In this document: positions 1 through 5,340 of the stretch, one piece after another | How positions within the stretch are numbered: position 1 is the first letter of the stretch | How the letters are laid out: each line of letters begins with the position of its first letter | Source of the DNA: Burkholderiales bacterium | Lineage (GTDB): Bacteria > Pseudomonadota > Gammaproteobacteria > Burkholderiales > CAIKXV01 | Assembly: GCA_019751575.1 (NCBI GenBank) | Contig: JAIENF010000062.1 | Coordinates: 1-5,835 of the forward strand | Reading direction: 5' to 3' | DNA: 5,835 bases | Position numbers and translations under genes: made by a program | The notes under the pieces: model-generated | Seen by the model: only the letters and a program-made list of their open reading frames with translations | Database searches by the model: none | What the model was told of the DNA's origin: nothing

Positions 1-168
1 ATCGCCTCGATCCCGCTCGAGGCGGTCATCGACCGCCTGCAGGCTGCCGGTGTGCCGATCGAGGAAGGCCCCGGGCGGCGGACCGGTGCCACCGGGCGCA
101 TCCGCTCGGTGTATGTTCGGGATCCCGATCTGAACCTGGTCGAGATTTCCCAGTACGTGCACCCCTGA
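1..168 (+). CDS. VOC-family (glyoxalase/dioxygenase fold) protein, C-terminal part
   Basis: The window opens inside a gene; the last 55 codons and a TGA stop are visible. The tail has the typical end of a vicinal-oxygen-chelate module: a helix (LEAVIDRLQAAGVPIEEGP), then RRTGATGRIRSVYVRDPD and NLVEIS. In this family the Arg-Thr-Gly-Ala loop and the strand-turn 'SVYVRDPD.NLVEI' are characteristic, and the Glu of the last strand (residue 48 of the visible part) is normally a metal ligand. Members include glyoxalase I, fosfomycin-resistance proteins and ring-cleavage dioxygenases. The short form with this tail is often annotated only as 'VOC family' or 'virulence protein', so the substrate cannot be named. 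The Bug receptor gene starts 54 bases after the stop on the same strand, so co-transcription is possible. The 5' part lies outside the window. Confidence 0.85.
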   Translation: MASIPLEAVIDRLQAAGVPIEEGPGRRTGATGRIRSVYVRDPDLNLVEISQYVHP

Positions 169-176
169 GCCTTGCG

Positions 177-204
177 CTGCCCGGACGGCACAGTCCGGCG
201 GCAG
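177..204 (+). other. Hairpin between the VOC gene and the Bug receptor gene
   Basis: An inverted repeat CCGGAC (181-186) / GTCCGG (193-198) encloses the hexaloop GGCACA. It is extended below by CTGC (177-180) pairing with GCAG (201-204), with a two-base bulge (199-200). This gives a 10-bp stem that starts 8 bases after the VOC stop and ends 8 bases before the receptor's Shine-Dalgarno. No T-run follows, so it is not a classical intrinsic terminator. It could slow transcription, protect an mRNA 3' end or affect receptor translation; the role is inference. Confidence 0.4.
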
Positions 205-212
205 GCTCCAAT

Positions 213-217
213 GGAGG
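213..217 (+). promoter_or_regulatory. Ribosome binding site of the Bug receptor gene
   Basis: GGAGG lies five bases before the ATG at 223. It decides the start: the reading frame is open upstream to a TTG at 172, but those extra 17 residues are charged, lack any ribosome site and would bury the signal peptide. The preceding CTCC (206-209) could pair with GGAG across a three-base loop, a weak potential to mask the site. Confidence 0.8.
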
Positions 218-222
218 AACAA

Positions 223-1182
223 ATGACGAGACCAGTGATCGCCGGGCTGCTGCTCGGCCTGTCGACGATTGTGGCGGCACAACCGTTTCCCTCGCGCCCG
301 GTGACCCTGATCGTGGCCACCGTGCCCGGCGGGTCCACCGACTTCACCGCACGACTGCTCCAGGAGCCGCTGTCGAAGGCCCTCGGCCAACCGGTGATCG
401 TCGAGAACCGTGGTGGCGCGTCGGGCAACATCGGCACCGAGATGGTCGCGCGCGCGAAGCCGGACGGCCATACGCTGCTGCTCCAGTTCTCCGGCTTCCA
501 TGTCGGCAATCCGCACCTGTTCAAGGGACTGAAGTGGGACCCGGTGAAGGACTTCACGCCGATCGCGATGGCCCTGTATGCCCCGCAGGTGATCGCCGTC
601 GGGCCCTCGACCAAGGTGACCACGATGAAGGAACTGGCCGACCTGATCCGCTCCAGCCCGGGCAAGGTCAGCTATGGATCCTCGGGGGCGGGATCGATCC
701 AGCACCTGGCCGGCGAGATCCTCGAGCAGCAGGTCGGTGGCAAGATGATCCATGTTCCGTACAAGGGCAGCGGCCCCGCGGTGCTCGACCTGATGGGCGG
801 CAACATCGACGTGTTCATCACCACGCCGCCCGGGGTGATCCAGCAGGTGCAGGCGGGCAAGCTGCGCGCGATCGCCTATGCCGCGCGCAGCCGCCATCCT
901 TCGATGCCTGGCGTGCCCACCGCCGCCGAAGCCGGCTTCCCGAAGTACGAGGTCGCGTCATGGTTCGGCCTGCTCGGGCCTGCGGGCATGCCGGCCGACG
1001 TGGTCAAGCGGTTGTCCGAGGAAGTCAGGCGCATCGTCGAAGGCAAGGAGTTCCGCGAGAAGGCCGATTCGCAGGGCGCGTTCGCGCAGTTCCAGGATCC
1101 CGCCACGTTCGCCCGGACGATCGTCCAGGAACTGTCCTACTGGGGAACGCTGATCCGCAACGCAGGCATCGTCGCCGAGTGA
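223..1182 (+). CDS. Bug/TctC-family tripartite tricarboxylate-type periplasmic solute-binding protein
   Basis: A 319-residue extracytoplasmic receptor, of usual length for the family. Residues 1-19 form a signal peptide ([19 protein letters not shown]) with probable cleavage after Ala19. No lipobox cysteine is present, so the product should be free in the periplasm. Family hallmarks follow in order: [18 protein letters not shown] (23-40), the [19 protein letters not shown] block (58-76), KPDGHTLLL (79-87), a P(V)KDFTPIA segment (107-115), and [19 protein letters not shown] (178-196), followed by [15 protein letters not shown] (226-240). Bug proteins bind carboxylates or other small polar solutes between two lobes and deliver them to TctA/TctB permeases. 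Many, like this one, are orphans without permease genes nearby. Ligand specificity cannot be read from sequence. The VOC gene upstream and the MaoC-like hydratase about 2 kb downstream give only a general organic-acid catabolism context. Confidence 0.95.
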   Translation: MTRPVIAGLLLGLSTIVAAQPFPSRPVTLIVATVPGGSTDFTARLLQEPLSKALGQPVIVENRGGASGNIGTEMVARAKPDGHTLLLQFSGFHVGNPHLFKGLKWDPVKDFTPIAMALYAPQVIAVGPSTKVTTMKELADLIRSSPGKVSYGSSGAGSIQHLAGEILEQQVGGKMIHVPYKGSGPAVLDLMGGNIDVFITTPPGVIQQVQAGKLRAIAYAARSRHPSMPGVPTAAEAGFPKYEVASWFGLLGPAGMPADVVKRLSEEVRRIVEGKEFREKADSQGAFAQFQDPATFARTIVQELSYWGTLIRNAGIVAE

Positions 1183-1190
1183 GGCCACGA

Positions 1191-1230
1191 GGCATCCCCG
1201 GGCCGGCCTAAAGTCGTCGCCGGGGATGCC
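1191..1230 (+). terminator. Perfect 11-bp inverted repeat after the Bug receptor gene (possible terminator hairpin)
   Basis: GGCATCCCCGG (1191-1201) is exactly complementary to CCGGGGATGCC (1220-1230), with an 18-base loop. It begins 8 bases after the receptor stop, where a transcription terminator or 3'-end stabiliser would be expected. No U-tract follows on either strand, so any termination would be atypical or Rho-assisted. The downstream arm ends 21 bases before the Shine-Dalgarno of the small ORF, so it can also be viewed as a 5' leader structure of that ORF and the MCP. Confidence 0.5.
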
Positions 1231-1251
1231 GTTACTGGAGGATCGCCAGGC

Positions 1252-1255
1252 GGAG
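1252..1255 (+). promoter_or_regulatory. Ribosome binding site of the small ORF before the MCP
   Basis: GGAG is placed eight bases before the ATG at 1264. This is a normal spacing and supports translation of the 49-codon ORF. No comparable site precedes the ATG at 1226 in the MCP frame, which lies inside the hairpin arm. Confidence 0.45.
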
Positions 1256-1263
1256 CGTCCTCC

Positions 1264-1413
1264 ATGCAAGCACCCTCGTTGCCCGGTCGCGCCATCTCCC
1301 CGCGCCTCCTGGCCGTCCTGTTCATGTTCTGGCTGGGCACCACCGGTGTCCTGCTCTGGGACATGGAATCCGAGAACCGGCTTCGCGGCATCGTCTGCGC
1401 GGGGCCCCGTTGA
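1264..1413 (+). CDS. Hypothetical 49-residue single-pass membrane protein upstream of the MCP
   Basis: I do not recognise this protein. The ORF runs ATG to TGA with a Shine-Dalgarno at 1252-1255. Residues 1-14 are short and basic (Arg9, Arg14). Residues 15-32 ([18 protein letters not shown]) form one clear hydrophobic helix. The tail is acidic then basic (DMESENRLR) and carries one cysteine (Cys45). By the positive-inside rule the N-terminus is likely cytoplasmic. By my count 42 of 49 codons end in G or C, matching neighbouring genes. The overlapping MCP frame over the same bases reads as a Pro/Ser/Cys-rich shadow. The stop lies 10 bases before the MCP start, so the two are probably one transcript. 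It could be a small partner of the receptor, a translational leader, or a chance ORF. Length, spacing and hydrophobic pattern make a real gene more likely than not. Confidence 0.55.
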   Translation: MQAPSLPGRAISPRLLAVLFMFWLGTTGVLLWDMESENRLRGIVCAGPR

Positions 1414-1423
1414 AAGCGATTCG

Positions 1424-2947
1424 ATGACGACCGCCTTCGTGCCCGGTGCGCCCGGGCCAGACCTGCTGCAGGACCTCCAGCGCAGTGCCGACCGGCTGAT
1501 GCTGGCGACCTGCACGCTGCTCCTCGCCGCATGCATCGGCATGGCGATGTTCATGGGCGGTCTCGCGCAGGCGCTGATGGTCGGCATTCCGGCGCTCGCC
1601 GTTCCACTCGGCTTGTACCTCGCAGCGCCCGGCACCCTTGCGGTGCGCCTGGCCGTGGCGGCCGCGCTGATGATCTTCGCGGCGCTGATGATCCAGCTGA
1701 GCCAGGGGTTGATCGAGATGCACTTCGGCATCTTCGTGCTGCTCGCCTTCCTCGTCGCCTACTGTGACTGGCGTCCGGTGGTGTTCGCGGCTGCGGTGAT
1801 CGCCATCCACCACCTGGGCTTCGATGCCATGCAGCGCGCCGGCGTCGGGGTCTACGTGTTTCCCGAGGCGCAGGGCTTCGGCTGGGTGCTGCTGCACGCA
1901 GCGTACGTGGTGGTGGAGGCCGGCGTGCTGTGCCATCTCGCGGTGATGCTTGCGCGAATGGTGGAGCGCAGCCAGCAGGCGGTCGCGTTCGCAGGCAGCG
2001 TCGCCGAAGGAAGGCTGGACCATGCATTCGACCGCCGCGCCGTGGCGGACAGTCCGATGATCGCGGCCCTGGAGCGGATGCAGTCGAGCCTGGTCGCCAC
2101 GCTCAGGACCGCGGGGGGCAGCGCCGGGCAGATGACTGCCGCATCGGCCTCGCTGGCCGACGCCGCGCGGCGTATCGCCGAGGGAAGCAGCGACCAGAGC
2201 CAGGCTGCGGGCGCCGCTGCCAGTGCCGTCGAGGAGATCGGCGCGTCGATGGGCAGCATCGCACGGAACGCGCAGCAGGCGCGCGCTGCCGCCGAGCAGT
2301 CGGCCCAGCGGGCCGCCCTGGGGGCGACGGTGATCGAGGATGCCGTCGGTTCCATGCAATCGATGGCGCGGTCGGTGAACGAGGCCGCCGCCGTGGTCGA
2401 GACCCTGGGCGAGAAATCCGCGGCAGTGCAGGACGTGGTGCGCATCATCCGGGATATCGCGGAGCAGACCAACCTGCTGGCGCTGAATGCCGCGATCGAG
2501 GCGGCGCGCGCCGGTGATGCCGGACGCGGCTTCGCGGTGGTGGCGGACGAAGTGCGCAAGCTGTCGGACGAGACAGGCCGTTCGACCGGCGAGATCAGCC
2601 GCATGATCGACGAGATCATGGCCGTCCGTGCGCAGGTCACCGAACGCATCGCGGACGCCGTGCAGAAGGTCGATGCCGGGCTGTCCTACGCGGGCGATGC
2701 CGGTTCGACCATCGGCGCCATCCGCGAGCAGTCGGCGCTCGCGCGCGACAGCGTCCGCGAAATCGCCACCGCGCTGGAGCAGCATGCCAGCGCGACTGGT
2801 GAAATGAGCAGCCATGTCGCATCGATCGCGTCGATGAGCGAGCGGACGCGCGAGGCGGCGACGGCCATCGCGGGCGATGCCATGCGGCTGAGCGCGACCG
2901 CGGATGCGCTCGGCGACGCGGTGGGCCAGTACCGGGTCGGTGCCTGA
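1424..2947 (+). CDS. Methyl-accepting chemotaxis protein with polytopic, histidine-containing membrane sensor
   Basis: A 507-residue chemoreceptor. Residues 24-176 contain about six hydrophobic segments (roughly 26-48, 49-68, 72-94, 99-113, 117-133, 152-176) with only short loops, so there is no periplasmic ligand domain. Histidines 100, 129, 130, 158 and 171 lie in or beside these helices, in MHFGIF, AIHHLGF and [10 protein letters not shown] contexts. Residues 177-230 resemble a HAMP linker (AEGRLDHAF and a following helix). The signalling domain follows. Its hairpin tip (344-383, with [24 protein letters not shown] and RKLSDET) is the CheA/CheW-binding signature. Two segments fit the methylation consensus: [10 protein letters not shown] (266-275) and [10 protein letters not shown] (448-457). 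No C-terminal CheR-tether pentapeptide is present; the protein ends QYRVGA. I chose the ATG at 1424 because the frame back to an ATG at 1226 overlaps the better-supported small ORF and looks non-coding. The chosen start has only a weak ribosome site, which suggests coupling to that ORF. The stimulus is unknown. Confidence 0.93.
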   Translation: MTTAFVPGAPGPDLLQDLQRSADRLMLATCTLLLAACIGMAMFMGGLAQALMVGIPALAVPLGLYLAAPGTLAVRLAVAAALMIFAALMIQLSQGLIEMHFGIFVLLAFLVAYCDWRPVVFAAAVIAIHHLGFDAMQRAGVGVYVFPEAQGFGWVLLHAAYVVVEAGVLCHLAVMLARMVERSQQAVAFAGSVAEGRLDHAFDRRAVADSPMIAALERMQSSLVATLRTAGGSAGQMTAASASLADAARRIAEGSSDQSQAAGAAASAVEEIGASMGSIARNAQQARAAAEQSAQRAALGATVIEDAVGSMQSMARSVNEAAAVVETLGEKSAAVQDVVRIIRDIAEQTNLLALNAAIEAARAGDAGRGFAVVADEVRKLSDETGRSTGEISRMIDEIMAVRAQVTERIADAVQKVDAGLSYAGDAGSTIGAIREQSALARDSVREIATALEQHASATGEMSSHVASIASMSERTREAATAIAGDAMRLSATADALGDAVGQYRVGA

Positions 2948-2992
2948 CGCGACGAAGGCGGGCACGCACCGTCCTGGCGGCGCGCATCCGTT

Positions 2993-3015
2993 GCCGGGGC
3001 GGGGCATGTCCCGGC
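2993..3015 (+). other. Weak hairpin downstream of the MCP gene
   Basis: GCCGGG (2993-2998) and CCCGGC (3010-3015) form a 6-bp stem around an 11-base loop, 45 bases after the MCP stop. No T-run follows. It may help end or stabilise the MCP transcript, but such repeats are common by chance in DNA this GC-rich. Confidence 0.25.
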
Positions 3016-3027
3016 GGGCCATGGGCC

Positions 3028-3060
3028 AAAAAACAGCCGGCAGGGTCGCCCCTCCCGGCT
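3028..3060 (-). terminator. Intrinsic terminator reading on the minus strand
   Basis: On the minus strand a stem of 11 pairs positions (3035-3045 with 3050-3060, one C/C mismatch at 3041/3054, TCGC tetraloop on the + strand) is followed after one base by six T (complement of the A-run 3028-3033). This GC-rich stem plus U-tract is the standard Rho-independent form. On the + strand the same hairpin has the A-run in front and no T-run behind, so it should act poorly for the MCP transcript, though bidirectional use is possible. No minus-strand gene ends here: both open minus frames run straight through it and look like shadows. It would therefore stop antisense transcription or define the 3' end of an unseen RNA. 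Confidence 0.6.
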
Positions 3061-3094
3061 GAAGCTGCTTGCGTCGCTGGCCGCGACCGCAATG

Positions 3095-3122
3095 ACGACA
3101 GTATTCGCCTCCGGTGTACGAT
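3095..3122 (+). promoter_or_regulatory. Tentative sigma-70-like promoter for the MaoC-like gene
   Basis: ACGACA (3095-3100) and TACGAT (3117-3122) each match the -35 and -10 consensus at four of six bases, with a 16-base spacer. Transcription would start near 3130, about 70 bases before the MaoC-like start. The surrounding stretch (3095-3150) is less GC-rich than the coding DNA. The match is weak and found by eye; it is listed because a promoter is expected in this gap. Confidence 0.22.
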
Positions 3123-3186
3123 CCGCAAGCACTGAAACGAACTGTTACGGGCCGTGTCCCCGCCGCGCCCGAGCATCCCGCGAACC

Positions 3187-3194
3187 AAGGAGGA
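3187..3194 (+). promoter_or_regulatory. Strong ribosome binding site of the MaoC-like gene
   Basis: AAGGAGGA is a near-complete anti-16S match, with its last G five bases before the ATG at 3199. It decides the start against an in-frame GTG at 3154, which has no ribosome site and adds a non-conserved Pro/Arg-rich leader that would read through this site. Confidence 0.85.
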
Positions 3195-3198
3195 ACAG

Positions 3199-4065
3199 AT
3201 GGACCAGGACCTCGATCGCCTCGCCGAGTGGATCGGCAACCGCGAATCGGACATCGATCACGTGACCGTGCCGTCCGTGCACCGCCTGTCGTGCACGCTC
3301 GACCGGGACGATCCGCGCCCGCAGGCGGGCGACGTGCTGCCGATCGGCTGGCATTCGATCCTGTTCCCGCGCGTGGTGCGGCAGTCCCAGATCGGACCGG
3401 ACGGCCATCCGCAGCGCGGCGATTTCCTGCCCCCGGTACCGCTGCCGCGGCGGATGTTCGCCGGCAAGCGCATCACGTTCGAGGGCGACCTGCGCGTGGG
3501 CGACGAAGTGAAGCGCGAATCCGTGATCCAGAGCGTCACGCCGAAGGTCGGCAAGTCCGGCCAGATGGTGTTCGTCACCGTGCGCACCGAGATCTCCAGC
3601 CCGCGCGGCCTGGCAGTGGTCGAGGAGCAGGACATCGTCTACCGGGAGGAGCCCGACCCGGCCGCGCCGAAGGCGCCGGCTGCGCCGATGCCGATGCCGG
3701 CGCCGGGCATCGCTGCCTGGAAGAAGGTGGTGACGCCCGATCCGGTGATGCTGTTCCGCTATTCCGCCCTCACCTTCAACGGCCATCGCATCCACTACGA
3801 CCAGCCGTACGTGACCGGCACCGAGGGTTATCCGGCGCTGGTGATGAACGGCGGGCTGACCACGCTGCTCGTGTTCGAGCTCGCGCGCGCGAATGCAGGC
3901 CGCCCGCTGCGGCACATGGCGTCGCGCAACGTCAGGCCGCTGTTCGTGAACCGGGCGATCACGCTGTGCGGGGAGCCTTCCGCCGACGGGCGCAGCGCCA
4001 AGCTGTGGGCGGAGGACGATACCGGGGCGGTGGCGCTCAGCGCGACGGCCGAGTTCGCTGCCTGA
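3199..4065 (+). CDS. MaoC/FAS1-like dehydratase (acyl-CoA hydratase), double hot-dog type
   Basis: A 288-residue cytoplasmic enzyme of the double hot-dog (HTD2-like) hydratase group. Known members include itaconyl-CoA and mesaconyl-C4-CoA hydratases, of about 280-290 residues. Residues 1-150 form the FAS1-like N-terminal domain (conserved-looking WHSILFPRV at 51-59, RRMFAGKRITFEGDLRVGDEV at 84-104, GKSGQMVFVTVRTEI at 118-132). A flexible Pro/Ala/Met linker spans about 152-170. Residues 175-288 form the catalytic hot-dog: RYSALTFNGHRIHYD (187-201) holds the hydratase-2 motif, with Asn194 in the place of the usual catalytic Asp and His199 as partner, an arrangement seen in this subfamily. VMNGGLTTLLV (215-225) is the following helix. 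The reaction is reversible addition of water to an enoyl-type CoA ester; the exact substrate is not determinable. No CoA-transferase or lyase partner lies beside it here. alaC follows after 90 bases and is probably unrelated. Confidence 0.9.
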   Translation: MDQDLDRLAEWIGNRESDIDHVTVPSVHRLSCTLDRDDPRPQAGDVLPIGWHSILFPRVVRQSQIGPDGHPQRGDFLPPVPLPRRMFAGKRITFEGDLRVGDEVKRESVIQSVTPKVGKSGQMVFVTVRTEISSPRGLAVVEEQDIVYREEPDPAAPKAPAAPMPMPAPGIAAWKKVVTPDPVMLFRYSALTFNGHRIHYDQPYVTGTEGYPALVMNGGLTTLLVFELARANAGRPLRHMASRNVRPLFVNRAITLCGEPSADGRSAKLWAEDDTGAVALSATAEFAA

Positions 4066-4141
4066 CCGGCGCGCAGGGCGGTCGGCTCGGGTAAACTCGA
4101 AGGCTTTCCACAATGTGCCGCCGGCCCGCCGTCGCGGTGCC

Positions 4142-4147
4142 AGGTGA
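4142..4147 (+). promoter_or_regulatory. Ribosome binding site deciding the alaC start
   Basis: AGGTGA is fully complementary to UCACCU near the 16S rRNA 3' end and lies eight bases before the ATG at 4156. The competing in-frame GTG at 4144 is part of this very site and has no ribosome site of its own, so the ATG is preferred. Confidence 0.6.
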
Positions 4148-4155
4148 CTGAACAG

Positions 4156-5340
4156 ATGGAAGAATTCGCCCGCATCCGCCGCCTGCCGCCGTACGTGTTC
4201 AACATCACGGCGGAACTCAAGATGGCCGCCCGCCGCCGGGGCGAGGACATCATCGACCTGTCGATGGGGAACCCCGACGGCCCGACGCCGCCGCATATCG
4301 TCGCCAAGCTGGTCGAGGCGGCGCAACGCCCCGACACGCACGGCTACTCGGTGTCCAAGGGCATCCCGCGGCTGCGCAAGGCGATCTGCAACTGGTACCA
4401 GACCCGCTACGGGGTCGAACTCGACCCGGACAGCGAAGCGATCGTCACCATCGGCTCGAAGGAGGGCATCGCGCACCTGGCGCTGGCCACCCTCGACCGC
4501 GGCGACATCGTGCTGGTGCCCAACCCCAGCTACCCGATCCACATCTACGGCCCGGTGATCGCCGGTGCCGACATCCGCCATGTGCGGATGACGCCGGGGG
4601 TGGACTTCTTCGACGAGCTCGACCGGGCGATGAAGGAGTCGTACCCGAAGCCGAAGATGCTGATCCTGAACTTCCCGTCGAACCCGACCAGCCAGTGCGT
4701 CGACCTGCCGTTCTTCGAGAAGATCATCGACATCGCGCGCCGGCACGACATCTATGTCGTGCACGACCTGGCCTATGCCGACATCACCTTCGACGGCTAC
4801 CGTGCGCCGTCGATCATGGAAGTGCCCGGCGCGCGCGATGTCGCGGTCGAGTTCTTCACCATGTCCAAGAGCTACAACATGGCCGGCTGGCGGGTCGGCT
4901 TCATGGTCGGCAACCGCGACCTCGTGTCGGCGCTGGCGCGGATGAAGAGCTACCACGACTACGGTACCTTCGCCCCGATCCAGATCGCCTCGATCCTCGC
5001 GCTCGAGGGTCCGCAGGAATGCGTGCGCGAGATCGCGATGACCTACCAGAAGCGGCGCGACGTGATGGTGCAGGGGCTGCACGCGGCCGGCTGGATGGTC
5101 GAGTCGCCGAAGGCGGCGATGTACATCTGGGCGAAGATCCCGGAGCCGTACGCGAAGATGGGCTCGCTCGAGTTCTCCAAGAAGCTGCTCGAAGAGGCCA
5201 AGCTCGCCGCTTCGCCCGGCATCGGCTTCGGCGAATACGGCGACGACCATGTGCGCCTCGCGCTGATCGAAAACGAGTCGCGCATCCGCCAGGCCACGCG
5301 CGGCGTGAAAGAGATGTTCCGCAAGGATGGGCTGCTCTGA
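4156..5340 (+). CDS. alaC: Alanine transaminase AlaC (PLP-dependent aminotransferase, fold type I)
   Basis: A 394-residue class I/II aminotransferase very similar along its whole length to E. coli AlaC (YfdZ) as I recall it. Shared blocks include [20 protein letters not shown] (9-28), [16 protein letters not shown] (34-49), GSKEGIAHL (100-108), [12 protein letters not shown] (121-132) and [12 protein letters not shown] (369-380). Lys238 in [18 protein letters not shown] (236-253) should form the Schiff base with PLP. Asn176 (FPSNPTSQ) and Asp204 (VVHDLAYAD) should hold the cofactor, and Arg367 (DHVRLAL) the substrate carboxylate. AlaC in E. coli makes alanine from pyruvate and glutamate in the cytoplasm. 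The betaproteobacterial enzyme may accept other amino acids. The start at 4156 rests on the ribosome site at 4142; a GTG at 4144 would add four residues. The stop overlaps the hom start by one base, a common arrangement in betaproteobacteria. No clear promoter was found in the 90-base gap upstream; a TAAACT at 4092 lacks a -35 partner at the right distance. Confidence 0.95.
   Translation: MEEFARIRRLPPYVFNITAELKMAARRRGEDIIDLSMGNPDGPTPPHIVAKLVEAAQRPDTHGYSVSKGIPRLRKAICNWYQTRYGVELDPDSEAIVTIGSKEGIAHLALATLDRGDIVLVPNPSYPIHIYGPVIAGADIRHVRMTPGVDFFDELDRAMKESYPKPKMLILNFPSNPTSQCVDLPFFEKIIDIARRHDIYVVHDLAYADITFDGYRAPSIMEVPGARDVAVEFFTMSKSYNMAGWRVGFMVGNRDLVSALARMKSYHDYGTFAPIQIASILALEGPQECVREIAMTYQKRRDVMVQGLHAAGWMVESPKAAMYIWAKIPEPYAKMGSLEFSKKLLEEAKLAASPGIGFGEYGDDHVRLALIENESRIRQATRGVKEMFRKDGLL

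Noticed and set aside
1226..1423. N-terminal extension of the MCP starting at the ATG at 1226 (573-residue product)
   Set aside because: The extension is Pro/Ser/Cys-rich with no membrane or domain pattern, its ATG lies inside a hairpin arm without a ribosome site, and the same bases encode a better small ORF in another frame.
1664..1693. Direct repeat GCGCTGATGATC, 18-base period, inside the MCP gene
   Set aside because: It encodes [10 protein letters not shown] in a transmembrane helix. Limited codon choice for hydrophobic residues in GC-rich DNA explains it, and only two copies exist.
958..3022. Long minus-strand open frames opposite the Bug and MCP genes
   Set aside because: They are Arg/His/Pro-rich mirror frames typical of GC-rich coding DNA, without domains, and they run through the stop regions and the minus-strand terminator.
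3061..3132. Small minus-strand protein ending at the minus-strand terminator
   Set aside because: Both open minus frames in this stretch continue through the terminator without a stop, and no ribosome site or plausible protein was found.
4066..4155. Promoter for alaC around TAAACT (4092-4097)
   Set aside because: The -10-like hexamer matches four of six bases, but no -35-like sequence lies 16-18 bases upstream; the nearest (CTGACC at 4062) is 24 bases away.
3145..5250. 701-codon minus-strand open frame opposite the MaoC-like and alaC genes
   Set aside because: It is antisense to two clearly recognised genes. Its His/Arg/Asp/Val-rich composition is that of a shadow of strongly third-position-biased codons.
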